64,000 bases of DNA from Acidobacteriota bacterium (GTDB lineage Bacteria > Acidobacteriota > Thermoanaerobaculia > UBA5066): the NCBI GenBank assembly GCA_029781975.1, contig JAKOVQ010000009.1, positions 62,001 to 126,000 of the forward strand, read 5' to 3'. Under the pieces are notes generated by a model. It saw only the letters and a list, made by a program, of their open reading frames with translations, did no database searches and was not told the DNA's origin. This document shows, in pieces, positions 7,657 through 15,520 of this stretch (position 1 is its first letter; each line of letters opens with the position of its first letter). The position numbers and the translations under genes are program-made.

Positions 7657-9240
7657 TCAGCGCCGCGCGGCCCTCGTCCTCGCCGCCCGCCGTCCCGGCG
7701 CCGCGCCGCCGGGGCGGCGGAGTGGCGGGCGGTCCGGTGCGGCCGCCTTCGTGGGAGGTTCCGCCGTCGGCGGCGCGGGGAGGGCCGGGGCGACGAGGTC
7801 CGCCGGAAGGGCGGCCGGGGCGTCGAAGTGGGCCGCCCACTCCACGAGGGCCTGGACCTCCTCGCCGAAGGCCCGGGCGATCGACTCGGGGTCCGGGACG
7901 AGCCGGGCGTCGGTCGCGACGCCGACCACGACGTTCCCGTCGTAGCTGAAAATGCTGACGCCGAGCCCCATCCGGCCCGATTGCGGGACCCAGAACATCA
8001 CCGTCCGGATCGGCTGACCGCCGAAGTAGATCGTCTGCCTCGGCCCGATGACGTTCGTCATCACCGCGGTCGACTTGGAGCCGAACATGTCGACGAGGAG
8101 GTCGGCGACCTCGACCGGGGCGACGCCGAGCGCGTTGAGGAGCTGGAACGCCACGAAGGGCTCCGGCGTGTGCTTGATGGCGTCCATTCGCTTCTTGACC
8201 GTCCGGAGACGCTCGGCCGGGTCGGACGTGCCGACCGGGAGCGTGAGGTAGATGAGCCCGAACTGGTTCCCGAGGTCGTCGGCCTTCTCGGGGGGCCGCA
8301 GGTTCACCGGGACCATCGCGTTGATCTCGACGCCGACGGCGCGGTCGCCACGGAGGAGGAGGTAACGCCGGAGCGCTCCGCAGACGGCGGTGAGAAGGAC
8401 GTCGTTGACCGTTCCGCGGACCTTCCGGGCCACGTCCTTCACGGTTGCCACGGGGACGGGAGAGGACCAGGCCGCCCTCTTCTGGACGCCGAGGGAGCCC
8501 TTGAAGACCGTCACCGGGTCCGCGGGGCGGACGATCATCTTCAGGAGGACCCCGGCCCCTTCGGCTGCCGTCTGCGCGACGTCGAGGAGGTGGGTCGGGT
8601 GGAGGAGCGAGTCGACTCCCTGCTCCAGGATCGTGCCGGTGAGCCGGCGCGTCGTCTTGACCGTCCGCCGGACGACGGCGCGCGCGTCGTCGAAGAGCGA
8701 GACGATCCGGCTCTTCACGTCCTTCTCGAACGGCCGGAACCCCTTCGGCCTGGGCCAGGCGGCGTCCGGGGCCCGGTCGGTCGCGGAGAGGAGGACGTGG
8801 ACCAGGGCGAGGCCGTCGCCGATGCAGTGGTGGAACCGGAGGAGGACGCCGCATCCCTCGCCGTAGTCCTCGAGGAGGTGGCATTGCCAGAGCGGCTTGG
8901 AGAAGTCGAGGGGAGTCGACATCAGGTCGCTCACCACGTCGCGCAGGACCGCCTCGTCGCCGGGGGCGGGGAGGGCGATCCGATGGACGTGGGCGTTGAT
9001 GTCGAACGTCGGGTCGCGCACCCACCAGGCGCTCGACCCCTCCTGCCTGACCCGGTGCCGCAGGCGGGGGAACCGTTCTGCCATCCGCACCTGGAAGGTG
9101 TCGCGGAGCCGGTCGAACGAGACGGGCTGGTCGAAGAGGAAGATCCCCGTCACCATCATCAGGTTCGTCGGGTCTTCCATGTGGAGCCAGGCGGTGTCGA
9201 CGTTCGTCAGAGGCGTGCCGTGGCGCACCTTGTCCGGCAT
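7657..9240 (-). CDS. Wax ester synthase / diacylglycerol acyltransferase (WS/DGAT)
   Basis: 527 residues. The catalytic HHxxxDG motif is HHCIGDG at 137-143. Other family blocks are present: PLDFSKPLWQ before the motif, NDVLLTAVCGALRRYL, the 'PVNLRPP' segment and the C-terminal 'NVIGP...GVSIFSYDG' region. These enzymes esterify fatty alcohols or diacylglycerol with acyl-CoA to make storage lipids at the membrane face. The last 50 residues are an Ala/Pro/Arg-rich tail not typical of the core. The start is supported by a TAGCAT box ending 6 bases before the ATG. It is divergent from the macro-domain gene. Confidence 0.93.
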   Translation of the reverse strand: MPDKVRHGTPLTNVDTAWLHMEDPTNLMMVTGIFLFDQPVSFDRLRDTFQVRMAERFPRLRHRVRQEGSSAWWVRDPTFDINAHVHRIALPAPGDEAVLRDVVSDLMSTPLDFSKPLWQCHLLEDYGEGCGVLLRFHHCIGDGLALVHVLLSATDRAPDAAWPRPKGFRPFEKDVKSRIVSLFDDARAVVRRTVKTTRRLTGTILEQGVDSLLHPTHLLDVAQTAAEGAGVLLKMIVRPADPVTVFKGSLGVQKRAAWSSPVPVATVKDVARKVRGTVNDVLLTAVCGALRRYLLLRGDRAVGVEINAMVPVNLRPPEKADDLGNQFGLIYLTLPVGTSDPAERLRTVKKRMDAIKHTPEPFVAFQLLNALGVAPVEVADLLVDMFGSKSTAVMTNVIGPRQTIYFGGQPIRTVMFWVPQSGRMGLGVSIFSYDGNVVVGVATDARLVPDPESIARAFGEEVQALVEWAAHFDAPAALPADLVAPALPAPPTAEPPTKAAAPDRPPLRRPGGAAPGRRAARTRAARR

Positions 9241-9246
9241 GAGGTC

Positions 9247-9252
9247 ATGCTA
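9247..9252 (-). promoter_or_regulatory. -10 box, leaderless start of WS/DGAT gene
   Basis: TAGCAT on the minus strand with 6 bases to the ATG at 9240. Confidence 0.5.
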
Positions 9253-9356
9253 GCACCGGCGTCCGAGGCGGCGACGACCCGATCGCCCGCGGGGCGGGAC
9301 GCCTATGATGGCCGCGAGCGGCCGCGCCTTCGGGCCGCAGGCCGCATGGAGGCCCG

Positions 9357-9887
9357 ATGGTCGAGCGGCGCGGACGGATCGTGATCCTCGAGGGGGACAT
9401 CACCCGGCTCGACGTCGACGCGATCGTCAACGCGGCCAACTCCTCGCTCCTCGGGGGCGGAGGCGTCGACGGGGCGATCCACCGCGCCGCCGGGCCGCGC
9501 CTGCTCGAGGAGTGCCGGGCGATCGGCGGCTGCTCGCCGGGCGACGCGAAGCTCACCAGGGGCTACGACCTCCCGGCGCGCTGGGTCATCCACACGGTCG
9601 GGCCGGTCTGGCACGGCGGGGGACAGGGGGAGGACGAGACCCTGGCGCGCTGCTACAGGGCGAGCCTCTCGCTCGCCGAGTCGCAGGGGCTCCGGAGCGT
9701 CGCCTTCCCGGCGATCTCGACGGGCGTCTACGGGTTCCCCCTGGCGAGGGCCTGCCGGATCGCCCTCCGGGAGGTCGACCGCTTCCTCGAGCGGGCGAGG
9801 CACGTCGAGGAGGTCGTCTTCGTCGCCTTCGGCGCGGACGCGCTCGACGCGTACCTCAGCGCCGAGCGCGAGCGGGCCCTCGGCTAA
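9357..9887 (+). CDS. Macro-domain O-acetyl-ADP-ribose deacetylase
   Basis: 176 residues, the usual length of the YmdB/MacroD class. Ligand-binding motifs are all present: GDIT near residue 13, [18 protein letters not shown] (the Asn and GGGVDGAIH loop binding the distal ribose), the '[22 protein letters not shown]' block and [10 protein letters not shown] around the phosphates. Such enzymes remove O-acetyl-ADP-ribose or mono-ADP-ribose from proteins in the cytosol. A GGAGG site precedes the ATG and TATGAT at 9304-9309 gives a leader of about 40 bases. Its TAA stop is reused as part of a -10 box for the next gene. Confidence 0.92.
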   Translation: MVERRGRIVILEGDITRLDVDAIVNAANSSLLGGGGVDGAIHRAAGPRLLEECRAIGGCSPGDAKLTRGYDLPARWVIHTVGPVWHGGGQGEDETLARCYRASLSLAESQGLRSVAFPAISTGVYGFPLARACRIALREVDRFLERARHVEEVVFVAFGADALDAYLSAERERALG

Positions 9888-9926
9888 GATGACCGGGTCG
9901 CCCGACACTTCGCCGCGAGGTGCGTC

Positions 9927-10700
9927 ATGACGGACCAGCCGCCCTTCGAGCCCCCTTCGCCGATCGCGCCCCCCCCGCCACCCCCGGGCGGCTACGCGCC
10001 GCCTCCTCCGCCGCCGGGCGGGGGCTGGGGAGCCCCGCCGCCTCCGGCGGCCGCGCCCCTCCCGTGGGACGTGAGGAACACGATCGGCGTCGTCCCGGCC
10101 TTCGCCGAGACGCTGAAGCTGCTGATCACCAGGCCCGCGGAGGCGTGGGCGAGGACACGCGAGTCGGGCGACCTCGGGGGACCGGTCCTCTTCTCGATCG
10201 CGGTCTCGTGGGCGGGGGTCGCCCTGTCGAGCGTCTGGAGCCTGGCCTTCGGCAACCCGTGGATCGCGCTCCTCCCCCCGGAGATGCGCGACCGCCTCGG
10301 GGGGGCCATGATGGCTCACGCGGGGGGCGTCCTGATCCAGCTGGCGATCGCGCCGATCGTCCTTCTGATCGCCCTCTTCGTCTGGGCCGCCATCCAGCAC
10401 GTCTCGTTCCTGATCGTCGGGGCGCTCAACCAGTCGACGGCGGGCTTCGAGGGGACGGTGCGCGTCCTGGCCTACTCGTCCGTCGCGGACCTCGCGAACG
10501 CGGTCCCGATCGTCGGCGGCCTCGCGGCTCTGGTCTGGAAGATCGTCCTGATGGTCCTCGGCGCCACGCGGCTCCACCGGACGACGCAGGGGAAAGCGAT
10601 CTTCGGCATCCTCCTCCCCCTCGCCCTCTGCTGCGTCTGCCTCGTGGGCGTGATCGCCGTCGCCATCGGATGGGCGGTCACCGCCTTCTCGCACCGCTGA
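9927..10700 (+). CDS. YIP1-family membrane protein
   Basis: 257 residues. Residues 1-50 are a Pro/Gly-rich cytosolic tail (poly-Pro runs). The rest carries five predicted membrane helices in the Yip1 pattern, including 'GLAALVWKIVLMVLGATRLHRTT', where bacterial family members have a conserved W-x-x-x-L then H-x-x-x turn. Bacterial YIP1 proteins are membrane proteins of unknown role. TAAGAT at 9885-9890 overlaps the stop of the macro-domain gene and a GAGGTG site lies before the ATG. The 3-prime end overlaps the DUF2752 gene by 31 bases in another frame. Confidence 0.82.
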   Translation: MTDQPPFEPPSPIAPPPPPPGGYAPPPPPPGGGWGAPPPPAAAPLPWDVRNTIGVVPAFAETLKLLITRPAEAWARTRESGDLGGPVLFSIAVSWAGVALSSVWSLAFGNPWIALLPPEMRDRLGGAMMAHAGGVLIQLAIAPIVLLIALFVWAAIQHVSFLIVGALNQSTAGFEGTVRVLAYSSVADLANAVPIVGGLAALVWKIVLMVLGATRLHRTTQGKAIFGILLPLALCCVCLVGVIAVAIGWAVTAFSHR

Positions 10701-11161
10701 GGCGCCGAGCGCCGGCGTCCGGCGGCGCGGACGCGCCGCCCCGGGACGGCGAGAGGACGCCGGCCGGTCCCCCGGCCGACGCCCTGGCCCGGACGTGGGC
10801 GGGGCTCGCCCTTCTGGCCTCGGCGCTCCTGGCGTTCGCTCCTCCCTCGTTCCTCGCCGCCGCCTCCCGCGCCCTCCCCGGCTGCCTCTGGAAGGGCCTC
10901 ACCGGCGTCCCCTGTCCCGGCTGCGGGAGCGGCCGCGCCGCCCTCGCGCTCGCCTCGGGGCAGATGGCGGAGGCGTTCCGGCTCAACCCTCTCTTCGCGG
11001 CCTCGCTCCTCGTCTTCGTGGCGGCGGGTCTCGTCGCCGGAGCCCTCTCCCTCTCCGGGAGGCCGCTCCGCGAGCCCCGCCGGCTCCCGCGCTGGCTCTT
11101 CCTCCTCCTCGTCCTGGCCGTGGCGGCGAACTGGGGGTGGCTCCTTTCGGACGGGCGCTGA
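10670..11161 (+). CDS. DUF2752 membrane protein
   Basis: 163 residues. The diagnostic DUF2752 block is present: GVPCPGCGSGRAALALASGQ followed by EAFRLNPL, i.e. a C-P-x-C-G-x-x-R loop after the first helix, with two further helices downstream. Family members are small membrane proteins of unknown function, often close to YIP1 or zinc-ribbon membrane proteins, as here. The only ATG in frame is at 10670, inside the end of the YIP1 gene, implying translational coupling. About 45 residues before the first helix look unstructured, so a downstream non-ATG start cannot be ruled out. Confidence 0.75.
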   Translation: MGGHRLLAPLRRRAPASGGADAPPRDGERTPAGPPADALARTWAGLALLASALLAFAPPSFLAAASRALPGCLWKGLTGVPCPGCGSGRAALALASGQMAEAFRLNPLFAASLLVFVAAGLVAGALSLSGRPLREPRRLPRWLFLLLVLAVAANWGWLLSDGR

Positions 11162-11176
11162 CGCACCGTCCGGGCG

Positions 11177-11791
11177 TCAGCGCCCGTCCGGCGCAGTCCC
11201 CTGCGCCGGCTCTCCCGGAAGGCCCGGGAGCCGGCCGGCTGCGGCCAGGTCGTAGAGGTCCCGGAAGGTCGCCCTCAGGTCGCCTCCCCTGAGCTCGAAG
11301 GCCGCGCGGGCCGCGGCGAGGGCAGGAGCCTGGGGCGGGCCGCCGAGGAGCTCGGCGAGCAGCTCCTCGAGGAGCGCGAGGTCCGTCCCGCAGGTCGCGA
11401 GAGTCGGGAGGAGGCCGGGCCGGTGGGTCGTCACGACGAGACCGGCCGCGCGGGCCGCGACGATCCGCAGACGGAGCCAGGCGAGGCGCGGGAGCCGCTC
11501 GGCCGAGTCGAGGAGCACGACGTCGGCCCGGGCGGGGGGCGGGTCGAGCGTCCATCCGACGCCCGCCCCCTCCGGGGCGCTGCGGAGGAGGACCGGAACG
11601 CCCTCGCTCGAGAGGCGCGCGGCGAGCTCCTCGAGGAGCGTCGTCTTGCCCGAGCCGCGCGGCCCGACGAGCGCGCCGCGAAAGCGGAGCTCCCGGAGGC
11701 GGCGGAGGAGCCCGTCCCACGTCTCGCTGCGGAAGCGGTAGCTGAGGGAGACGACTCTCTCGCTCCGGAACGGGTTGTCGGCCGGCCTCAC
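11177..11791 (-). CDS. P-loop ATPase of a three-gene operon
   Basis: 204 residues. The N-terminus NPFRSERVVSLSYRF is followed by a Walker A loop GPRGSGKTT (43-51) and a Walker B-like strand VVLLDSAERL (91-100, acidic D95). The arrangement resembles small AAA/ExeA-type ATPases, but no sensor or DNA-binding domain is visible. It probably uses ATP to drive or gate something linked to its two upstream partners. The start is a GTG whose last two bases are shared with the TGA of the upstream gene (GTGA overlap), so it is coupled. Substrate and partner are unknown. Confidence 0.75.
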   Translation of the reverse strand: MRPADNPFRSERVVSLSYRFRSETWDGLLRRLRELRFRGALVGPRGSGKTTLLEELAARLSSEGVPVLLRSAPEGAGVGWTLDPPPARADVVLLDSAERLPRLAWLRLRIVAARAAGLVVTTHRPGLLPTLATCGTDLALLEELLAELLGGPPQAPALAAARAAFELRGGDLRATFRDLYDLAAAGRLPGLPGEPAQGTAPDGR

Positions 11792-12162
11792 GTGGTCGAC
11801 AGGGGAGTCAGGACGATCTCGCGGCCGGTCGGCGAGACCACGAGCCCGAGCGCCGCGGACTCCAGCGACGGCTCGACGACGGCTTCCACCGCCCAGGCGA
11901 GGGTGATCAGCGTCCCCGAGAAGCTGTAGGGCCCGTCGGGAAGGAGGAAGCGGAAGGTCCCCCCCTCGCTGGCGACGCCCGGGCGGGAGAGCCTGAGGAC
12001 GTCGACGACGCCGACGTCCCGGGTCCCTTTCCCCGACGTGTGCCAGAAGAGGCGGACCTCGAGGGCCTCGGGCTCGTGGTCGAGGCTCCAGGAGAGGGAT
12101 CCCTCGAGCGTCTCGCCGGGGGCGTAGCGGTCCCGTCCGTCGCGCAGGGCGATCGAGAGCAT
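11788..12162 (-). CDS. Arrestin-like beta-sandwich protein
   Basis: 124 residues, no signal or membrane segment. The pattern 'RDRYAPGETLEGSLSW', then 'LEVRLFWHTSGKGTRDVGVV', then 'FRFLLPDGPYSFSGTLITLAWAVEAVV' follows the strand order of arrestin/Spo0M-like folds: a Y-x-P-G-E-x-L-x-G turn, a G-K-G-T loop and a 'P-Y-S-F-S-G' block. No annotated family is certain. The ATG overlaps the TGA of the upstream DUF3592 gene by one base (TGATG), with GGGGAGG before it, and its own stop overlaps the ATPase start. The three genes are one translationally coupled operon. Confidence 0.65.
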   Translation of the reverse strand: MLSIALRDGRDRYAPGETLEGSLSWSLDHEPEALEVRLFWHTSGKGTRDVGVVDVLRLSRPGVASEGGTFRFLLPDGPYSFSGTLITLAWAVEAVVEPSLESAALGLVVSPTGREIVLTPLSTT

Positions 12163-13364
12163 CACACGCCTCCCCGCTCCGGCGCGAGCGGCAGGACGAC
12201 GATCGGGAACTTCGCCTCCACCCGCGGCTTGCGCAGCGTTTCCCCGATCAGGTCGAGCGTCCAGACGACCTTGTTGTGCTCGGCGTCGAAGGTCGGGACG
12301 CACCCCGCGGGGACGAGGACCTCCGCGTCCCCCTGGACGACGCCGTAGGGATCGGCCGTCAGGACGACCGGGACGGACGCGAAGACCGACTTGTCCGTGA
12401 CCGAGTCGGTCCCGCGGCGGTAGGTGGCCTCCTCGTGGCCGGTCAGGACGATCCGGAGCTGCTGGAGCCTCGCGGTCCTCCCCGTGAACCGCCACGAAAC
12501 CACGGCCCGAGCTCCCAGCCGGACGGCGCCGGGGGTGAGGGTGAGGGCGGGGACGGGGTTGAAGAGGGCGCGCGCCGCGTCGAAGGTCTTCCAGACGAGG
12601 GCGAGGCCCACCAGGACGAACGGCAGGAGGAAGAGGCCGACGCCCCAGGGAGGCCCCTCCCCGTGGAGCCACCCGTAGACGGCGAAGCCGACGAAGAGGG
12701 AGACGATGCCGTTCCAGAAGAGGGTGGCGAGGAGGCTGCAGCCGAGCGCCTTCGCGGGGGTTTCGGTCGGCTTCAGCTCGACGGGGCTCCACGGGTCGGC
12801 CGGTGGGCCGGGAGACCCGGGAACGCCGGGGGGAGCGGCGGCGGCGCGGGACGACCGCTTCCGGGCGCCGAAGACGGCCCAGGCGAAGCCCCCGCCGCCG
12901 ACGGCGACGAAGACGAGGGGGAAGAGGCCGATGAGGAGGAAGAGCCCGGGGTCGCGGTCGAGCACCGCCTCCGAAGGCTGGCGGGGATCCACCCAGCAGG
13001 TCGCATCCGAGCCGGGCGGGTAGCGGTCGACGATCGCCTGCTTCCCCGCGCGTCCGCTCGAGGAGGCCTCGAAGAAGTCGTACCGGTCCGACTCGTAGAG
13101 CTTCCCGTCGTAGACGTAGGAGTAGCGGACCCTCGGCCGGAAGGTGTCGCCGTCGCTCGAGGCGACGACGTCGCTCGACAGGACCCGGCAGTCCCTCTTC
13201 TCCCAGCCCCGGGCGGCGACGATCCGTCCGGCCGGCCGGAGGACGAGGAACCAGAGCATCACCAGCCCGGCGACGAGGAAGATCGAGAAGAAGAGGGCGA
13301 GGCACCCCCAGGGGGTCTTCGCGGGGGTCGCCAGGGACAGGGGCTTTCCGCGAGAGCGCGCCAT
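12162..13364 (-). CDS. DUF3592-domain membrane protein with C-terminal arrestin-like domain
   Basis: 400 residues. An N-terminal helix (about 18-45) leads into a DUF3592 domain (about 45-165: 'CRVLSSDVV...PRVRYSYVYDGKLYESDRYDF', 'YPPGSDATCWVDP'). Two further hydrophobic segments lie near 210-260. The last 130 residues (PVPALTLTPG..., ending 'GCVPTFDAEHNKVVWTLD') look like the second half of an arrestin fold, which matches the downstream 124-residue protein. First gene of the operon; TAAACT at 13414-13419 and a GAGAGGTGAG site precede the ATG. Function unknown. Confidence 0.75.
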   Translation of the reverse strand: MARSRGKPLSLATPAKTPWGCLALFFSIFLVAGLVMLWFLVLRPAGRIVAARGWEKRDCRVLSSDVVASSDGDTFRPRVRYSYVYDGKLYESDRYDFFEASSSGRAGKQAIVDRYPPGSDATCWVDPRQPSEAVLDRDPGLFLLIGLFPLVFVAVGGGGFAWAVFGARKRSSRAAAAPPGVPGSPGPPADPWSPVELKPTETPAKALGCSLLATLFWNGIVSLFVGFAVYGWLHGEGPPWGVGLFLLPFVLVGLALVWKTFDAARALFNPVPALTLTPGAVRLGARAVVSWRFTGRTARLQQLRIVLTGHEEATYRRGTDSVTDKSVFASVPVVLTADPYGVVQGDAEVLVPAGCVPTFDAEHNKVVWTLDLIGETLRKPRVEAKFPIVVLPLAPERGGV

Positions 13365-13413
13365 CTCACCTCTCTGCGAGATCTCGACCCGGGACCGCTT
13401 CCGTGGGTACTCG

Positions 13414-13419
13414 AGTTTA
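13414..13419 (-). promoter_or_regulatory. -10 box of the DUF3592 operon
   Basis: TAAACT on the minus strand about 50 bases before the ATG at 13364. A perfect 16-base palindrome (13422-13437, CCGGCCGCGCGGCCGG) sits directly upstream where a spacer or operator would be, but such palindromes are not rare at this GC content. Confidence 0.35.
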
Positions 13420-13496
13420 GCCCGGCCGCGCGGCCGGACGGCCCGGTTTCGTCTCCCGACCGGTTCCTCCTGATAATGTCGCCGGGGTCTTTCGCG

Positions 13497-13580
13497 ATGG
13501 CGCCCGACGTCCTCTGCAAGATCGCCCGGGTGGGGCAGGAGGGGTCCGTGGCGGACCTCCTGACGGAGCGGTCCGCGTGA
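13497..13580 (+). CDS. Possible 27-residue small ORF ahead of the DUF2062 gene
   Basis: An ATG at 13497 opens a 27-codon frame (MAPDVLCKIARVGQEG...) that ends at TGA 13578-13580, overlapping the GTG of the DUF2062 gene as GTGA. A GATAAT box lies at about 13471-13476. The overlap resembles the other coupled pairs in this window. There is no homology I recognise and the frame is short, so it may be chance. Confidence 0.2.
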   Translation: MAPDVLCKIARVGQEGSVADLLTERSA

Positions 13581-14242
13581 ACGCCCCGGCGGAGCGCCGC
13601 CCCGGCCGGATCCGCCGCGACCTGAAGCGGCGCCTTCTCGACCCGGTGGCCGACCAGCTCACCCGGGGCCTCTCTCCGGACGCCGTCGCGCTGACGCTGG
13701 CCCTCGGCCTCTGGCTGGCCGTCATCCCGGTCGTCGGGGCGACGACGATCCTCTGCTTTCTCGCGGCGCTGGCCTTCCGGCTCAACCAGCCGCTGATGAT
13801 GGGGGTCAACTACCTCTCCGGGCCGCTCCAGCTCGTCCTCCTCGTCCCCTTCCTCAGGCTGGGACGGGTCCTCTTCGGCGCCTCGGAGCCGACGCCGAGC
13901 CTCTCCGAGCTGGCCCGCCTCGTCGCGCAGAGCCCGGCCCGCGCCATCCAGACGTTCTGGGTGGCGACCGCCCACGGCGTCGTCGCCTGGCTCCTGGTCG
14001 GTCCCTTCCTCTTCGCCGCCCTCTTCCTGGCGCTTCGCCCGGTCCTCCGGGCGGCGGCGCGGAAGCTGGGCGTCTCCGCGGCGACGCGGGCCCGAAGGGC
14101 GGCGCCCGAAGCGGACGCGACGGCCCGCGCCGCTCCCGATGAGAGCACGGCGGAGCTCGGCCCGGCGCTGGCCCCGGGCCTTTCCCCGACGCTCTCTCCC
14201 GCCCTCGCCCCCGTCCTCGTCGAAGACGAGCGTGCTCGCTGA
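13577..14242 (+). CDS. DUF2062-domain membrane protein
   Basis: 221 residues. The DUF2062 signature is clear: 'LLDPVADQLTRGLSPDAVALTLALG' followed by 'IPVVGATTILC' and 'FRLNQPLMMGVNYLSGPLQ', then two more helices near 110-160. DUF2062 proteins are inner-membrane proteins of unknown role, sometimes fused to glycosyltransferases. The last 60 residues are Ala/Pro-rich and low complexity. The GTG start overlaps a possible small upstream ORF. Confidence 0.82.
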   Translation: MNAPAERRPGRIRRDLKRRLLDPVADQLTRGLSPDAVALTLALGLWLAVIPVVGATTILCFLAALAFRLNQPLMMGVNYLSGPLQLVLLVPFLRLGRVLFGASEPTPSLSELARLVAQSPARAIQTFWVATAHGVVAWLLVGPFLFAALFLALRPVLRAAARKLGVSAATRARRAAPEADATARAAPDESTAELGPALAPGLSPTLSPALAPVLVEDERAR

Positions 14243-14446
14243 GGCCCGGAGGCTCCCCGGCCGGGGGACGTTCCTCGCGCTCGACGCCCCCGCCCCGATC
14301 CTCCCCTTCCTCGTCCGGGTCGCGGGGACCCCGGCCACGGAGAGGCAGGCGGTGAGGACGAAGGGGGACGCCTGCCGCGCCTGCCGGAGGCGAACCCGGG
14401 CCTTCGTCCCCTGGTTCCCCCGCCGCGACGGAGAATAGGCGCTTCG
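14243..14446. other. Intergenic stretch without a convincing gene
   Basis: 204 bases between the DUF2062 and methyltransferase genes. A 68-codon frame from GTG 14232 to 14438 is open, with one CRAC motif, but it has no ribosome binding site, no recognisable domain and lies in a region where all frames stay open. I see no hairpin or promoter strong enough to report apart from an AT-richer spot just before 14447. Confidence 0.4.
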
Positions 14447-15484
14447 ATGTGGTACGACCCGCTGCTCGAGCGCCGGCTCGCCCCCGACCTCCTGATCCGG
14501 CGCGAGGTCAGGAAGCGCCTGCGGCGGCTCCTCGCGGACGGGAAGGCGGACGACGCGGAGCGAGCGCAGGACGGGCTCCGCGCCCTCCTCGCGACGATGA
14601 GGGAGAGCCCCGTGGCCGGGGCTGGCGGCGGGGGGGCCGAGCCGCGCGAGGAGGTGCCGCCGGCCTTCTTCGAGCTCGCCCTCGGCGCCCGGCTGAAGGA
14701 CTCGTGCGCCCTCTTCGGGCCGGGGGTCGCCTCGCTCGGGGAGGCGGAGGAGGCGATGCTGGCGCTGACGTGCGAGCGGGCGCAGCTGGCGGACGGCCAG
14801 AACGTCCTCGAGCTCGGCTGCGGCTGGGGCTCGCTCACCCTCTTCATGGCCGAGCGCTACCCCGCGAGCCGGATCGTCGCCGTCTCGACCTCGAAGGTCC
14901 AGCGCGACTTCCTCGAAGCGCGCGCGAAGGAGCAGGGGATCGCGAACGTCAAGGTGGTCACCGCCGACATGAACGTCTTCGACCCGGCCACGGGCCCCGA
15001 GTTCGACCAGGTCGTCTCGGTGGAGACGCTCGAGCGGATGCGGAACTGGCCCGAGCTCCTCGGGCGGATCGCCACCTGGATGAGGGCCGACGCGCGCCTC
15101 TTCGTCCACGTCGGGGCCCACCGGGACGCGTCGTTCCTCGCGGAGCCGCGGGGCGAGGAGGACGGGTCGGTCCGGCCGCTCGTCCCGGGCGGGCTGACGC
15201 CGTCCGACGCCCTCCTCCTCCACTGCGCCGACCACGTCGTCGTCGAGGACCACTGGCGCCTCTCGGGCGTCCACTACCGGAGGACGGCGGAGGCATGGGT
15301 CGCGAACCTCGACCGGAACCGGCGGAAGCTCCTCGCGCTCTTCCGCGGCGTCCACGGGCGCGAGGGCGCGCGGAGGAGGCTCCTGGCGTGGCGGGTCGCC
15401 TTCCTCGCCCGCGCGGAGCTCTGGGGCTTCCGGGGCGGGAACGAGTGGATCGTCTCGCACTACCGCCTGAGGCGGCGCCGCTGA
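14447..15484 (+). CDS. Cyclopropane-fatty-acid-synthase-like SAM methyltransferase
   Basis: 345 residues. Motif I is VLELGCGWGS at 120-129, with the C-G-W-G-S signature of the CFA synthase / mycolic acid cyclopropane synthase / coclaurine N-methyltransferase group. 'LKDSCALF' upstream corresponds to the family's Y-S-x-A-x-F region in altered form, and 'YPASRIVAVSTSKVQ' fits motif II. The C-terminal helical part (EAWVANLDRNRRKLLALF) is also characteristic. Bacterial members methylate lipids or small amines; the altered substrate-side motif means the reaction cannot be stated. Soluble, no signal peptide. Confidence 0.82.
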   Translation: MWYDPLLERRLAPDLLIRREVRKRLRRLLADGKADDAERAQDGLRALLATMRESPVAGAGGGGAEPREEVPPAFFELALGARLKDSCALFGPGVASLGEAEEAMLALTCERAQLADGQNVLELGCGWGSLTLFMAERYPASRIVAVSTSKVQRDFLEARAKEQGIANVKVVTADMNVFDPATGPEFDQVVSVETLERMRNWPELLGRIATWMRADARLFVHVGAHRDASFLAEPRGEEDGSVRPLVPGGLTPSDALLLHCADHVVVEDHWRLSGVHYRRTAEAWVANLDRNRRKLLALFRGVHGREGARRRLLAWRVAFLARAELWGFRGGNEWIVSHYRLRRRR

Positions 15485-15520
15485 GGCCGTGACCGGCGGG
15501 GGCGGAAGGGGAGGGCGGCG

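Noticed and set aside
13422-13437. Perfect 16-bp palindrome upstream of the DUF3592 operon
   Set aside because: At this GC content a few such palindromes are expected by chance in 64 kb; no second copy or known operator match.
14232-14438. 68-codon frame between the DUF2062 and methyltransferase genes
   Set aside because: No ribosome binding site or recognisable domain, and other frames are equally open in this stretch.
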